Below are positions 1 through 10,440 of a stretch of 64,000 bases of DNA, piece by piece; position 1 is the stretch's first letter, and each line of letters begins with the position of its first letter. The position numbers were made by a program, and so were the translations under genes. The DNA is from Tetrastigma voinierianum. Lineage: Eukaryota; Streptophyta; Magnoliopsida; Vitales; Vitaceae. Location: positions 496,001-560,000 of the forward strand of contig JAEQBH010003878.1 in the NCBI GenBank assembly GCA_016808115.1, written 5' to 3'. The notes beneath the pieces were generated by a model. The model did no database searches, was not told the DNA's origin, and saw only the letters and a program-made list of their open reading frames with translations.

Positions 1-566
1 CCTAAACACATACAAGTGAAGATAAAGGATGGTCATCTGTGTTCTAAAGTCGGTGAAGAGGTAGCTAGTGAAAGTCATCTACACGCGGCTCGCCTAAGGC
101 TTAAGGGCTCTAACTCAAGACCAGATTAGTGAAATTTATAAAAGAAAATCGAAATAAAACAACAACAATTCTTTACCTCTTCTTGTCTAAATTCCAAATT
201 CATTACATATCAATCTCCTTTTATGGATGTAGTGTGTAGATCATCACACTACAATGTGGAGAATTTTTGCGTTGTAGCGTGAAATCTCCTAAGCTACAAT
301 GGAATCAACCTCATTTCTTCCTCTCAATACCAGCCTAATTGGATTATGAATTTTATGCACTATGGCTCTTTGGAAAGCTCTCTAAGTCTGGATTGTGCTC
401 ATGATGATGAATTCACTTAATGATCTTCAATTCTGCTCAAATTTGCACCGTTGATTGACTAAACACAAAATTGGATAAAGAGAGCGACCGAGGGCTTATT
501 CAACCATAATAACTCAAAAACTGACCAAACAAGGAGGTAAAAAATGAGTATATAGGATACTCATCA
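1..566 (-). repeat. Athila-family LTR, native 5' part only
   Basis: Positions 190-566 match the LTR segments at about 2050-2418 and 45850-46215, including the closing GGATACTCATCA, which in native (minus) orientation is the LTR start TGATGAGTATCC. Positions 1-190 match the extra segment present in the right-hand LTR (45638-45850) but absent from the LTR at 1077-2418. The rest of this LTR lies outside the window. Confidence 0.75.
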
Positions 567-1054
567 AAGACCCCTTGGACTGTGCTCAGGATTATGATTG
601 GATCACTCACTTATTTCGTGGCTCTTTTTATTCTTTTTTCTCATTATTCTGATTTTTGTTTCTTTTGCCTAATGTAAGAGACTTTTTTGCCTACCAATAA
701 CATTAAAAATGGACTTTCATCTTAATGTAACACATCAATCACATAAATGTAACATGCTTAAAACACTAATGTAACATGCTTAAAATACTAATGTAACATG
801 CCTAAAATACTATGTAATAGGGTTCTAGTTAATGTAAATTTTCTTCTCATATGTACCTCAACATGAATAATTCCAAAGTTTTCAAACATCAATATGTGTA
901 TGCATATTACATCGATTACTTTACTTTTAAAAGGATATTTATATGATCAAAATGACATATTAAACAACAAAGTTCACTAAACACCACACAAAGCCGTTTG
1001 ACTCTTTTAATAAGGATTGAACAATATTATAATATTCTAACCATATTCTAATAG
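567..1054. other. AT-rich spacer with 22-bp tandem units
   Basis: No coding capacity is visible. It abuts the LTR end and is repeated at 46216-46691. From about 720 to 830 it holds several imperfect copies of a unit of about 22 bp reading TAATGTAACATGCTTAAAA and variants. Because the same sequence follows an LTR end in both places, it is probably flanking DNA carried in a duplication, not part of the retroelement. Confidence 0.6.
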
Positions 1055-1076
1055 TTTCAAACTCCTGTCCATCCTC

Positions 1077-2418
1077 CATGTAAATAAAGAAGTTAAATCT
1101 TGACACACAATGGGCAAGTAAGAAAAAACAACAAAAGCCAAGTCAAGTTAAATAAGAATCAGATAAAAATAAGGGAACCTATGGTTTTGGGTTTCATTTG
1201 ACAAATTCCTATAAAGGCAACTAGGTAAGCATGGTCTACAGTGTTTGGTTCAATTATCAAAGATAGATTTCAAAATGATCGAGTTATTATTTCTCAAGCA
1301 ACAACTAGTTAACCCGAGAAAAGGTTTTACTGTACTTCTACCTCAAACCATTATAACTCAGGTAGCATTAAGCACAAGAAACCAATAATATCACATTTAA
1401 TCCACAAATATCTCTATCTTGTGTGAGAGCATGGTGTTTTATACATGATATAACCTACCATTCTCTTCTCATATTCATATTAGGCCATTTAACATGCCAA
1501 AGGTGATCAATCAAAAGCAAGCAGTTAAAACCATATAAAACAATTGACAAGCAAGAACCAAACATCAAGAATTTACAACCTAAAAACCAAATTCATAGTT
1601 CAATCTCAAACTACTCCCAAAACCCTAGATAGAAAGCCTAGAACAACATAATAGGAGTTACAATGAAAAAAGATGAGAAAAACATGTAGAAAATGAGAAG
1701 AATAAAACTAAAACTATAGAAAGTTGCAGCTCCTCCTTATACCTCTGGTCTCTAGCTAATCCCTTTCGCTAATCCTCTGCATTTATAATACTCCATGAAA
1801 AATAAAGTTTGAGAAGAGCTCGACAAGTCATCGGGTTTCACACATGCTACAACATGGAAAATTTGCATCGGCAGTCAAGATCCAAAAAATGGCGAGAAAA
1901 TTGCGCCACGCCGTAGCGTAGATATCATCACGCTACAACGTGATGATCATCACGTTGTACATGATACACGTTGTAGAAAATTGTACACACTACAACGTGA
2001 TGATCATCACGCTATAAAGTGGCGATCATCACGGTGCTTAGAACATGAGACCCAATGTTGCCAAGCAGATGATCCTCACGCTTACACGTGGAGGACTTTC
2101 GCGATGTAGCTTCTTGAAATCCCGATCTACAAACAAATCTCTCATTTCTTCTTCTCTCAAACCAACCTCAATCGATTCGAATTTTTACGTGAACTATGGC
2201 CTTGTGGAAAGCTCTCTTTCTTTGTCCTGATTGTGCTCATGTTTATTTGTAATCTACTTAATGATCTTCAATTCTACTCAATTCTGTATCATATAACCGT
2301 TGATTGACTTAAACACAAAATCAAATAAAAATAATGATAAGGGGCTTATTTGAATCATAACAACTCAAAAACTGACCAAAACAAGGAGGTAAAAAATGAG
2401 TATATAGGATACTCATCA
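1077..2418 (-). repeat. Native 3' LTR of the Athila element (truncated)
   Basis: It aligns with the right LTR (43740-44600 and 45850-46215). Shared stretches include the block beginning GGAACCTA at about 1185 and 43830 and the closing GGATACTCATCA. About 215 bases of the native 3' end, present at 43530-43745, are missing here: homology starts only near 1077, just after the duplication junction. In native orientation the LTR starts TGATGAGTATCC at 2418, right after the polypurine tract. An intact LTR would be near 1.57 kb. Confidence 0.8.
1900..2062. repeat. Cluster of CACGCTACAACGTG-like palindromes in LTR
   Basis: Several short imperfect palindromes of the type CACGCTACAACGTG, CACGTTGTA and CACGCCGTAGCG follow one another, linked by ATGATCAT spacers that are themselves palindromic. 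They lie about 350-520 bases from the native LTR start. The same position in the solo LTR at 3118-4708 has an equivalent cluster. Confidence 0.8.
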
Positions 2419-2430
2419 CACCCCCAAACT
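2419..2430 (-). other. Polypurine tract of the Athila element
   Basis: On the minus strand this reads GTTTGGGGGTG directly before the LTR start TGATGAG. It is the expected position and composition for the plus-strand primer of reverse transcription. Confidence 0.8.
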
Positions 2431-3117
2431 TAAATCCTTACTTGTCCCTACGCAAAGGATGGAAAACTAGTAAACAAACCAAACAGTCTCACAATCAAAC
2501 TAAACAACTGATAAACCACAAAATGAACAAACCAAAAGCCACCCAACATCTAACAACAAGTTAAAAACCGGTGCTAGCAATGAGATTAAGGGAACACCGA
2601 GAACAAGTTCTTCAAACACAATGGCCAACAAGGAATCCCACCATTTTTACACTATCTAAAGGACAAGGCAACCTAAAGCATGGGGATCAGTGCAGGCGTT
2701 GTCCCCCAGGTTCTCAACACACTCTTCCTATAAAAACTCAATGAATAGTGTGCAAAAGGTCTCAAGGGTGTACAAAAGCTCCAAAACACTCTTCAACCAA
2801 AATCAGCTTACTCATTTGAAAAGAAATTAACCAAAATAGGTTGAGAACGCACCTTTTATTCCACAAAACACAAAAACAATAGGATGCAATGCTAAAGGGT
2901 TCTAGGAGGGTGTCTATGTAGCAGAGATCTATTGGTGACTCCTTACCAATTGGTTAAGGGCACTGAGCATTCAGTTCCTCTTGAACTTCACCTCGAATAC
3001 TCAACTAGAAACCCTAGCACCTACTTGTGAGTAAACTCACTTTTTTTTTCTTTTTCATATTTTTGGCTCTTTTCTTTCTTTTTTTTTTCTTTCTTTCTCT
3101 CTTTTTGGTTAGGGCAC
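2431..3117 (-). other. Athila 3' untranslated region
   Basis: Noncoding, between the polypurine tract and the solo LTR. A T-rich tract at 3041-3108 gives a spurious plus-strand ORF. Nothing else was recognised. Confidence 0.6.
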
Positions 3118-4708
3118 TAATGAGTATCTTAAATACTCATTTTATCCCCATGTTTTTCTCATTTTATAAGTTTTATGAGATAAATAAGTGTCATATTGCT
3201 CTCTTTTCTCAATTTTGTGATTAGGCCAACCATTGGGCGGAATTGTGCAAAATTGGAATGAAAACAAAGCAAAAAAATGGAAAATCAACAAACATTGTTA
3301 CAGCATGTAGAAGCAGCCACTATATTTTGACATTTTAAGCTATAAGATGAGCTCCAATGCCGTCAATATTTATATTGATGGATTCTAAATTTCAAGATCT
3401 TTCCAATGTCACTAAGATTTCTCAATTTGGAGTCCGGGCGAGAAAGTTATGGCATCCAAAAGAAGAGGAGAAAAAACATAGCAAGCTGTTGAAATTTCTC
3501 ACACTGTAGCTTGAATTTTTCACGCTTTAGCATGAAGTTTTAACGCGGTAGCATGAAGTTTTCACGTTGTAGTGTGTTTTCACGCTGTAGCGTGTTTTCA
3601 CGCTGTAGCATGAGTTTTTCATGTTATGGCATGGTTAGGATTCCCCTCTTCCAGTATCTCCCAATTTTCTCCACGTCGTAGCGTGAGATCCACCACGCAA
3701 CAGCGTGGATGTCAGGGCCCATGATTTTTCCGAAGCCCATCTCTTCTCTCTCTATTTTTTTGGCCATTAAAAGAAAGAGATTAGGGCTTGGAGATGAGGG
3801 AGTTTGGAGGAGAGAGCTGCTCATGGAGGCAAAAAGGAGTAGATCCTTTGGGTGGAAACACCCAAAGGCAAATCTCTCTTAAAGAATCGATTTTTGGCCT
3901 TAAAGAAGAAGAATAATAAGATTTGAAGATAAGAAATGGGTTTCATCTATCCTCTTCTCCTATTTTCTTGATTTTCTTCATTTTCTTTGGTTGTTTTTCT
4001 ATCCTCCATGAACTAATCCCATTTTCTAGGGTTTTAGATGTAGCTTAGTTAGGATTTATGTATTTTGGATTTGATTTACTCTCCATTTAACGTTTGGATT
4101 ATAGTTCTATTAAATTTTCTAATCTATTTCTTTTATATATGTTGATGATTAATCACCACGATATGAGTCAGGTCTTCAATTTGGTGACTAAGAAGTGAGA
4201 GTTGACTAGGACCATGATTAGAACATCACAATTCACCATTGATAAGATATTCTCATGGGTTTTGTGTGGTAATTAAGGTTTCCCGGGTTCATTGTGCTCT
4301 AGACTTCTCTGGGGCTGAGTAGGAGATGCAAAAATACCTAAGCTTATAAGGGTAGATCAGGATTCCTGGAGAGAGATTCACTTATGCAATAGTGAGACTT
4401 ACCATTAATAGTAATTTGAATATTAATTGGGGATAAATTGGACCTAATACATAATGATTAGTTAAATGAAATCTAAACCCTAGGCTTTTTCACTTTATTT
4501 CTTATCCTTGCATGTTAGCTTAGGATTTTAGTTTATTAATTTTCCTTTCCACCATCCAAATAAAGCTAGGATTACCTAATTTCGGTATTTAGTAACCCAA
4601 TCTTCGTTGGACGATACACATACTTCCATGCTATTACTTGAGGCGACGCGATGTGTGCACTTGCGCACATAGGCGTATACATTTTATAGCACACATTTTT
4701 GCCTATCA
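3118..4708 (+). mobile_element. Solo LTR of Athila family, opposite orientation
   Basis: It opens with TAATGAGTATCTTAAATACTC, matching the native Athila LTR start TGATGAGTATCCTATATACTC, and closes with TTTTTGCCTATCA. Length is 1591 bp, close to the 1.57 kb inferred for an intact LTR of the host element. Flanks are GGCAC (3113-3117) and AGCAC (4709-4713), a 4/5 target duplication. No internal region is present, so LTR-LTR recombination is inferred. The first dinucleotide is TA, not TG, presumably a later mutation. Internal U5-like sequence includes a GTGCACTTGCGCACATA inverted motif near 4657. Confidence 0.75.
3498..3705. repeat. Cluster of CACGCTGTAGCGTG palindromes in solo LTR
   Basis: Roughly eight consecutive units of CACGCTGTAGCGTG and variants (TTTAGCATGA, CGGTAGCATGA, TTGTAGTGTG) separated by short T-rich linkers. 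It lies 380-590 bases into the LTR, the same relative position as in the LTR at 1077-2418 but on the other strand. Confidence 0.8.
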
Positions 4709-4713
4709 AGCAC

Positions 4714-5391
4714 ATTGGCAATCCTCTTCATTAAGGTATCCCACCACCATAAAGATTAAGGTCTTTCAAGGCTAGCTTAGTTCAAGAAAAAAAGGTCGGG
4801 ACCAAAGTATACACAAGAGAACGATGTGTGTGTGTGTGTGTGTGTGTGGAAGTTTCTATACGAAATAATAAGCTAAAACACAAGAAAAATCTTCAAGCCC
4901 AGTCTCCCACAACTCACAATTACACTTTAATCCAATCATGCAAACATAATGATGGTATCATGATGATTGGCCAATAAAAACCTCAAAATTAGGCACAACT
5001 CAAAAGCATTCTCCACACCTATCACCAACACTAATCAAACTCACTAGACACAACATAACACACAAAAGAAATAAAAAGGTTAACACACCAAACTAAGCAA
5101 GGTTTAAGACTCACAAACATGCAAGACACACAAAAATACAATACATAGATCCTAGAAGTGATTCTCATACAAGCATATCACAAACACCATCAACACCATC
5201 CGCTACCCCCCCTCCCAAACTTAGAATTGAAACTGCCCTAATGAAATAAAGCATGAAAGACAAAAGGAAATAGGGGGCTTCCCTAAGGATAATCTATCCT
5301 GATCATCATCTTCCCCTTGGGACTAATTTGGGGGAAATGGAACAACTGGATCCCAAGGTGGCATCGGAATGTCTCTGGAGGTGGGATGGAA
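4714..5391 (-). other. Athila untranslated region with TG microsatellite and second PPT-like tract
   Basis: Noncoding. 4825-4848 is a perfect (TG)12 microsatellite. At 5205-5222 the plus strand reads CCCCCCCTCCCAAACTTAG, so the minus strand carries a G-rich polypurine run ending in the same CTAAGTTTGGG-type context as the true polypurine tract at 2419-2430. It may be an auxiliary or ancestral polypurine tract. Confidence 0.5.
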
Positions 5392-6443
5392 CTACCTTCC
5401 TGTGCGATGGATGCATGAGAGAGGAGAGCTTGCCCTGACGTTTAGTTCAACAACATTTTGGCTCAACACATTTTGTCTCTGATTCAATAGAGCTTGGCTT
5501 GTTAGTACTTGGTCAAACATGCTTTTTTTCCAAGCTGCTTGTTCTAGAAAGAGAGCATTGATATTATCCATGATATGTGTTGAGCCTTGAGCCATAGTGG
5601 GCTCATCCTCTTCCCCTCTTCTACACCATATTCAGAATATGATGCTTCATGCTGCGATACCCTTGGTATTTGTTGATCATTGTGCGACTCATATTTCCTT
5701 ATAGAGTTATCCCTATGGTTGGCTCAATTTTTTCTTCCAAATGGGTGAATGTGGACTCTCACTTTCTTACATAATTCAAAAATGAGGGTCAGGGGCCCAA
5801 GATTGTGCTTCCCTGTTGTGTTCATCAAGATTGATGTTTCTATTGCTTCTCCACATCAAATGCAATGTCTTCCATAATGGCATAGAGGTATATAACACGC
5901 TCTTTGTTCACTTGGGATAATTGTTGTAGCAATGAAGTGGTTCCACATCTTCTCTAGATAAGATAGACTCTTTGATGGGAAGAAGATCACTTGGCCATTT
6001 GAATTGCGCTTCCACTGCACTCTATTATCTGTTAATCGCTTAAGGATCATATCATAGTTCAGATTATTGCAAAGAGACTTCAATTGATCATAATTATCCT
6101 CCGGCAACTTGTAATGCTCGTTGATCACTTTTCTATTAAAAGACACCCATTAACCTCTGACAAAGACTTTCTCGTCTTGCTCCTCGCATAAGTTTGCATA
6201 AAATTTACAAACTACAAGAGCTGCTATAGCCTCAAGATGTTTGTAGAGTTTAATCCACCCTTTGATTTGAATCTCTCTTTTAAGCACACCATTTGGCTTG
6301 GAAAAACTTCTTTTCTTTATGAATTTCAACTTTTGTAACTTGTCGTATCTCTTGGATGCTTCTTTGTTGATGATTTTGGATGAATCAAAGTTGCTCGAAG
6401 AGGAGGAACCATCATTCTTATGGGATCTCTGTTTGGGTGCCAT
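5392..6443 (-). pseudogene. Athila env-like ORF (broken)
   Basis: This separate ORF lies downstream of pol, where Athila elements carry an ORF of uncertain function often called env-like. The first ATG is at 6443; its N-terminus is lysine/serine-rich. It continues through a conserved block with FYANL near 6190 and SFNRKVIN near 6130. The reading frame is interrupted by one in-frame TAA at 6150-6152, then by a frameshift near 5845. A further piece at 5392-5595 looks like a glutamine-rich C-terminal tail. I see no convincing signal peptide or transmembrane segment, so an envelope function is not supported by sequence. The block resembles what is annotated in plants as a putative transposon protein domain. 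Confidence 0.6.
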
Positions 6444-7661
6444 GCCTTTATAAGAGAAACTCACCCAAGGAGAACAATTCTTGCTTCAAAACAGTCTTGA
6501 ATATGTGCAGTGAACCAGGTCGTGGAGACTATTTTTGAAATTGCTTGGAAGAATGCTAACAAATATAAAGGCACTTTGAAGCTTTTTAGCTCATTGAGAC
6601 ATTTTTATCAAACAGGTGGTGTGTAGCTTCAAAAATAATTTTTTGTATAGAGCACCAAGATTATGAGAAGCCACCAAACTACAAACAAGAGATATATTGC
6701 TCTTCTAAGGTACCCAACAACAAGAGACCACCCTATCTTCTTTTGTTCTCCACGATTGATATTGGGATGAGTTGGAGATGGAGGAAAGAGACAGGTTCTC
6801 CTTCACTGACTAAGGTTGGGACGGGGGTTTGCAATGGATGAGAGAAATGGAGAAAGGGGTTGAGATTTATGGAGGAGAGATTGAGATGGAGAATGAAGTT
6901 AGGAGGTCAAGATGGAGGGGAGGAAATGGGAGTTATGGTTTTGGGTAAGGGGAGGGTGTACGGGTTGTGAAGGAGGAGGAAAAAGAAAAAAGTAAAAAAA
7001 AAAAAAAGGTATTTTGAAATCCTGAAAAAGGTGTGATGTAGCGTGATCTATAGCGTGATGTATATCACGCTATTGCGTGATGGAAATCATGCCTTCTGTT
7101 GGCCTCTGTATCCATCCTTCAGATTTGATGCCATGGCGTGACATTCCATGCTGTAGTGTGAAATTGCCTATGATCATACAGAGAGCATCCATAATTCCAC
7201 GCCTCAACTTGTGATTTCCATGCTGCGGCATGGAATTGCTTGAACCCTAATAGTAAATAACCTCCAAATTTAATCTTCACGCTATAACACCACAACACTT
7301 GGAGTATTTTTCGATCGCCCTTCCAACATCCACATACATCTTGATTTCCAAAATTTTGGCCTTAGAATCAACTCAAGGATCATGAGAACCTACAATTCAA
7401 GAACAAAAACATACCAAACAAGATCACATTGAAAAGAAGAAAATAAAATAAAATAAGAAAAATATAAGAAATGATGAGAAATGAAGAATCAAGGAAACAA
7501 AAATGAGAAAGGTGAAGAAAACATCACCAAGCTCGTTGCTCCCAAGCGCTTTGCTTGGGATCGTTAGTCAGCTTTTCTTGCATCTCACGGGCATTACGCC
7601 CTCGGTCAGGAATCAATTCCAACACACAATATTTCAATGCATACTCTTCAATGTACTCCAA
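6444..7661 (-). other. Noncoding spacer between pol and env-like ORF
   Basis: No ORF is supported. 6990-7005 is an A-rich run. 7028-7285 holds a third cluster of palindrome-like units (GATGTAGCGTGATC, TATCACGCTATTGCGTGA, CATGCTGCGGCATGGAA), outside any LTR. The plus-strand ORF at 7503-7820 is antisense to the integrase C-terminus and spacer. Confidence 0.6.
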
Positions 7662-8892
7662 TCATGGTGGTTCAAGAAGTATGAATGCCTTGTTTGTGTT
7701 GAGATCACTTCCATAATATGGTTTCAACCTTTGCCCATTGACCTTGAATGCTCATTTCTTTGGGTGCTTGATTTCAACGGCTCCATAAGGAAAGACTTGA
7801 GATATCGTAAATGGCCCTGACCATCGAGATTTGAGCTTCCTGGGGAATAACCTTAGCCTTGAATTGAATAGAAGAACTCGTTGTCCTGGCCCAAATTCCT
7901 TTCAAACAATATGTTTGTCATGCCATGTCTTGGCCTTTGCCTTGTAGAGTTTGGCATCCTCATAGGCTTCATTCCAGAATTCTTCAAGTTCATTCAATTG
8001 TAACTTCGCTTTTCCCCCACCGCTTTCAAATCCATGTTAAGTTGTCTCGTAGCCCAATAAGCTATGTGTTCAAGCTCAACTAGAAGGTGCCATGCCTTAC
8101 CAAAGACAAGTCTATAGGGAGACATCCCTATCAGCATTTCAAAAGTCGTTCGATATGCCCAAAGTTCATCATCAATTTTCATTGCCCAGTCTTTTTGAGA
8201 AGAACTCACTGTTTTCTCAAGAATCTTCTTTACATATCTATTGCAGATTTTAGCTTGCCCATTTGTTTGAGGGTGAAATGCCAAAGCGATTACGTGCTTG
8301 ACTCCATATTTCAACAAAAGTGCCTCAATTTGTTTGTTGCAAAAGTGGGTTCCCTCATCACTTATTATGTCTCGAGGGGTCCCGAATCTTGTGAAGATGT
8401 TCTTCTTTAGAAACTTTACTACTAATCTTTCTCGTGATCATTTGTGGGGTTGCAGACTTCGACCATTTGGAAACATAACCATCGCTAACAATATGTATTG
8501 ATTGTCAGAAGATGAGGAATGGCCCCAGCTGAAATCAATCTTCACCTATAGCGTCAAAAAGAGTTCAACCTCTAAGATAAAGTTCAAGGGCATCTCATTT
8601 CTCCTTATATGTTACTCGTCTTTTGGCACCTATCACATGCCATTACGAATTTATGTGCATCCTTAAACAAGTTGGGCTAGTAGAAACCACACTATAACAC
8701 TTTTACGGCTGCTTTACTTCCTCCAAAGTGACCTCCACACTCTAAAGAATGACAATGATGAAGAATGGCTTGCATCTCATCTTCAAGAACACGTCTTCTA
8801 ATCAATTGATCGGCACAATGCTTACACAACATCGGATCTTCCCAATAAAAATGTTTCATGACTAAGAAGAACCTTTTCTTTTGCTTGGAAGA
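7662..8892 (-). pseudogene. Athila pol: integrase
   Basis: Catalytic-core sequence is readable on the minus strand: an upstream part near 8430-8340 with TRFGTPRDIISDEGTHFC, where the Asp after IIS is one catalytic residue, then HPQTNGQAKICNRYVKKILE from about 8270. It continues WAYRT and IGMSPYRLVFGKA. The C-terminal part runs on beyond the apparent ORF end at 7994 as GPGQRVLLFNSRLRLFPRKL and stops at 7662-7664, with in-frame stops after HIV and HPKK. The zinc-binding N-terminus is decayed in 8500-8890. It would have inserted cDNA into the chromosome; the stops make it inactive. It follows RNase H, the Ty3/Gypsy order. Confidence 0.85.
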
Positions 8893-10440
8893 TCAATCTA
8901 AAGGTAAGACTCCGGCGGCAAGATAATTAACAATGTTCGCAAACCTAGGGGTTGATTCAACATGAGAGATAGATAAGAGTTGTTCATCAGGAAAATTCTC
9001 ATTAATTTGAACTTTTTGAAGCACATCACATTCCGACAACTCTAATCTAAAGAGAGGATCATCCACTAGGTTCTCCATACCTTTCTTGTCTCTAACTTTC
9101 AAATCGAACTCTTGAAGAAGTAGAACCCAATGGATAAGTCTTGATTTCACATCCTTCTTTTCCATAAGATATTTAATCGCCGAGTGATCAATGTAAATAA
9201 CCACCTTGTTCCCAAAAAAATAGGGACAAAATTTGTCAACGACAAACATGATGGTGAGCAACTCTATTTTAGTTGTTGCATAATTCAGTTGGGCACCATT
9301 GAGTGTTCTACTTGCATAGTAGATAACATGGAATACCTTGTTTCTTCTTTGTCCCAAAATCGCCCCTATGGCATAATCGCTTGCATCACACATCAATTGA
9401 ATGGCAATTCCCAATCTGGTGCTACCACAATAGGTGCTGAAATGAGCTTTTCTTATAGAGTGGAGAACGCTTGCATGCAATCTTCATCGAAATTGAAAGG
9501 AGCCCCTTGAATAAGAAGATTTAAAAGAGGTTTAGAAATCTTGGAAAAATCTTTAATGAACCTCCTATAGAATCCGACATGCCCTAAAAAGCTTATGATT
9601 CCTTTTACTAAAGTTGGAGGGGGGAGTTTCTCACTAGTCTCGAACTTAGCTTTGTCAACTTCAATGTCCTTCTCTAAGATCTTATGGCCCAGTACAATGC
9701 CTTCCTTCACCATAAAGTAATATTTCTCCCAATTGAGCACCAAATTTTTCTCTTCACATCTAACCAATACATATTCCAAGTTTATGAGACAATCATCAAA
9801 TGAAGTACCCACCACAGAGAAGTCATCCATGAACACTTCAATTGTCCCTTCTACCATGTTTGAAAATATGGCCATCATGTACTTTTAAAACGTACCCGGA
9901 GCATTACATAACCCAAATGGCATCCTTTGAAACGCAAAAGTACGATAACACTTCAATTGTCCCTTCTACCATGTTTGAAAATATGGCCATCATGCACCTT
10001 TAAAACGTACCCGGAGCATTACATAACCCAAATGGCATCCTTCGAAACGCAAAAGTACGATAAGGGCAATTGAAGGTGGTATTTTCTTGATCTTTAAAAG
10101 CGATGGCAATCTGATTGTAACCTGAATATCCATCAAGGAAACAATAGAATTCATGAAATGCTAATTAGTTCAACATTTGATCAATGAATGGCAAGTGGAA
10201 GTGATCCTTCCTTGTAGCTTTGTTCAACTTTCTATAATCAATGCATATACGCCATCCACTCACTGTTCTTGTGGGAACCATGTCCTTATTCTCATTTTTT
10301 ACTATCGTCATCTCTCCTTTCTTAGGAACCACCTGAACTGGACTAATCCATTTGCTATCAAAGATAGGATAAATGACTCCAGCATAAAGCCACTACAATA
10401 CTTATTTTTTCACTACCTCTTTCATTATTAGGTTCAACTT
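8893..10440 (-). pseudogene. Athila pol: reverse transcriptase and RNase H
   Basis: RT fingers are readable at 10370-10110 (VVPKKGEM, GWRICIDYRKLNKATRKDHF, FLDGYSGYNQIAIA). The catalytic box FMDDFSVVG lies at about 9830-9805, followed by LGHVGFYRRFIKDFSK. RNase H (9480-8893) shows CDASDYAIGAILGQ and YYASRTLNGAQLNYATTKIE with an IDHSAIKYL motif. The frame is broken by a 115-bp tandem duplication at 9834-10063 and a stop at LN-stop-LAFHEF near 10160. The core catalytic aspartates of RT are still present, so the loss of function comes from frame damage. Confidence 0.88.
9834..10063. repeat. 115-bp direct tandem duplication inside RT
   Basis: 9834-9948 and 9949-10063 both begin CACTTCAATTGTCCC and end TACGATAA, differing at only a few bases. 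The unit, 115 bp, is not a multiple of three and therefore shifts the RT frame. Confidence 0.95.

Larger units (their letters stand above)
1..1054. repeat. Copy of 45638-46691 (duplication arm)
   Basis: This stretch aligns base for base with 45638-46691; both copies span 1054 bases, with scattered substitutions and small compensating indels. It contains the tail of an Athila-family LTR followed by non-element spacer. Homology ends at the shared CTAATAG (1048-1054 and 46685-46691). Beyond that the left copy runs into a truncated Athila LTR and the right copy into unrelated spacer. The simplest reading is that it is the trailing end of an upstream copy of a large tandem duplication; the window starts too late to prove it. 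Confidence 0.8.

Noticed and set aside
3027..3224. 65-codon Phe/Leu-rich ORF
   Set aside because: It comes from a T-rich tract that crosses the start of the solo LTR at 3118.
7503..7820. 105-codon plus-strand ORF
   Set aside because: It is antisense to the readable integrase C-terminus (GPGQRVLLF region) and spacer.
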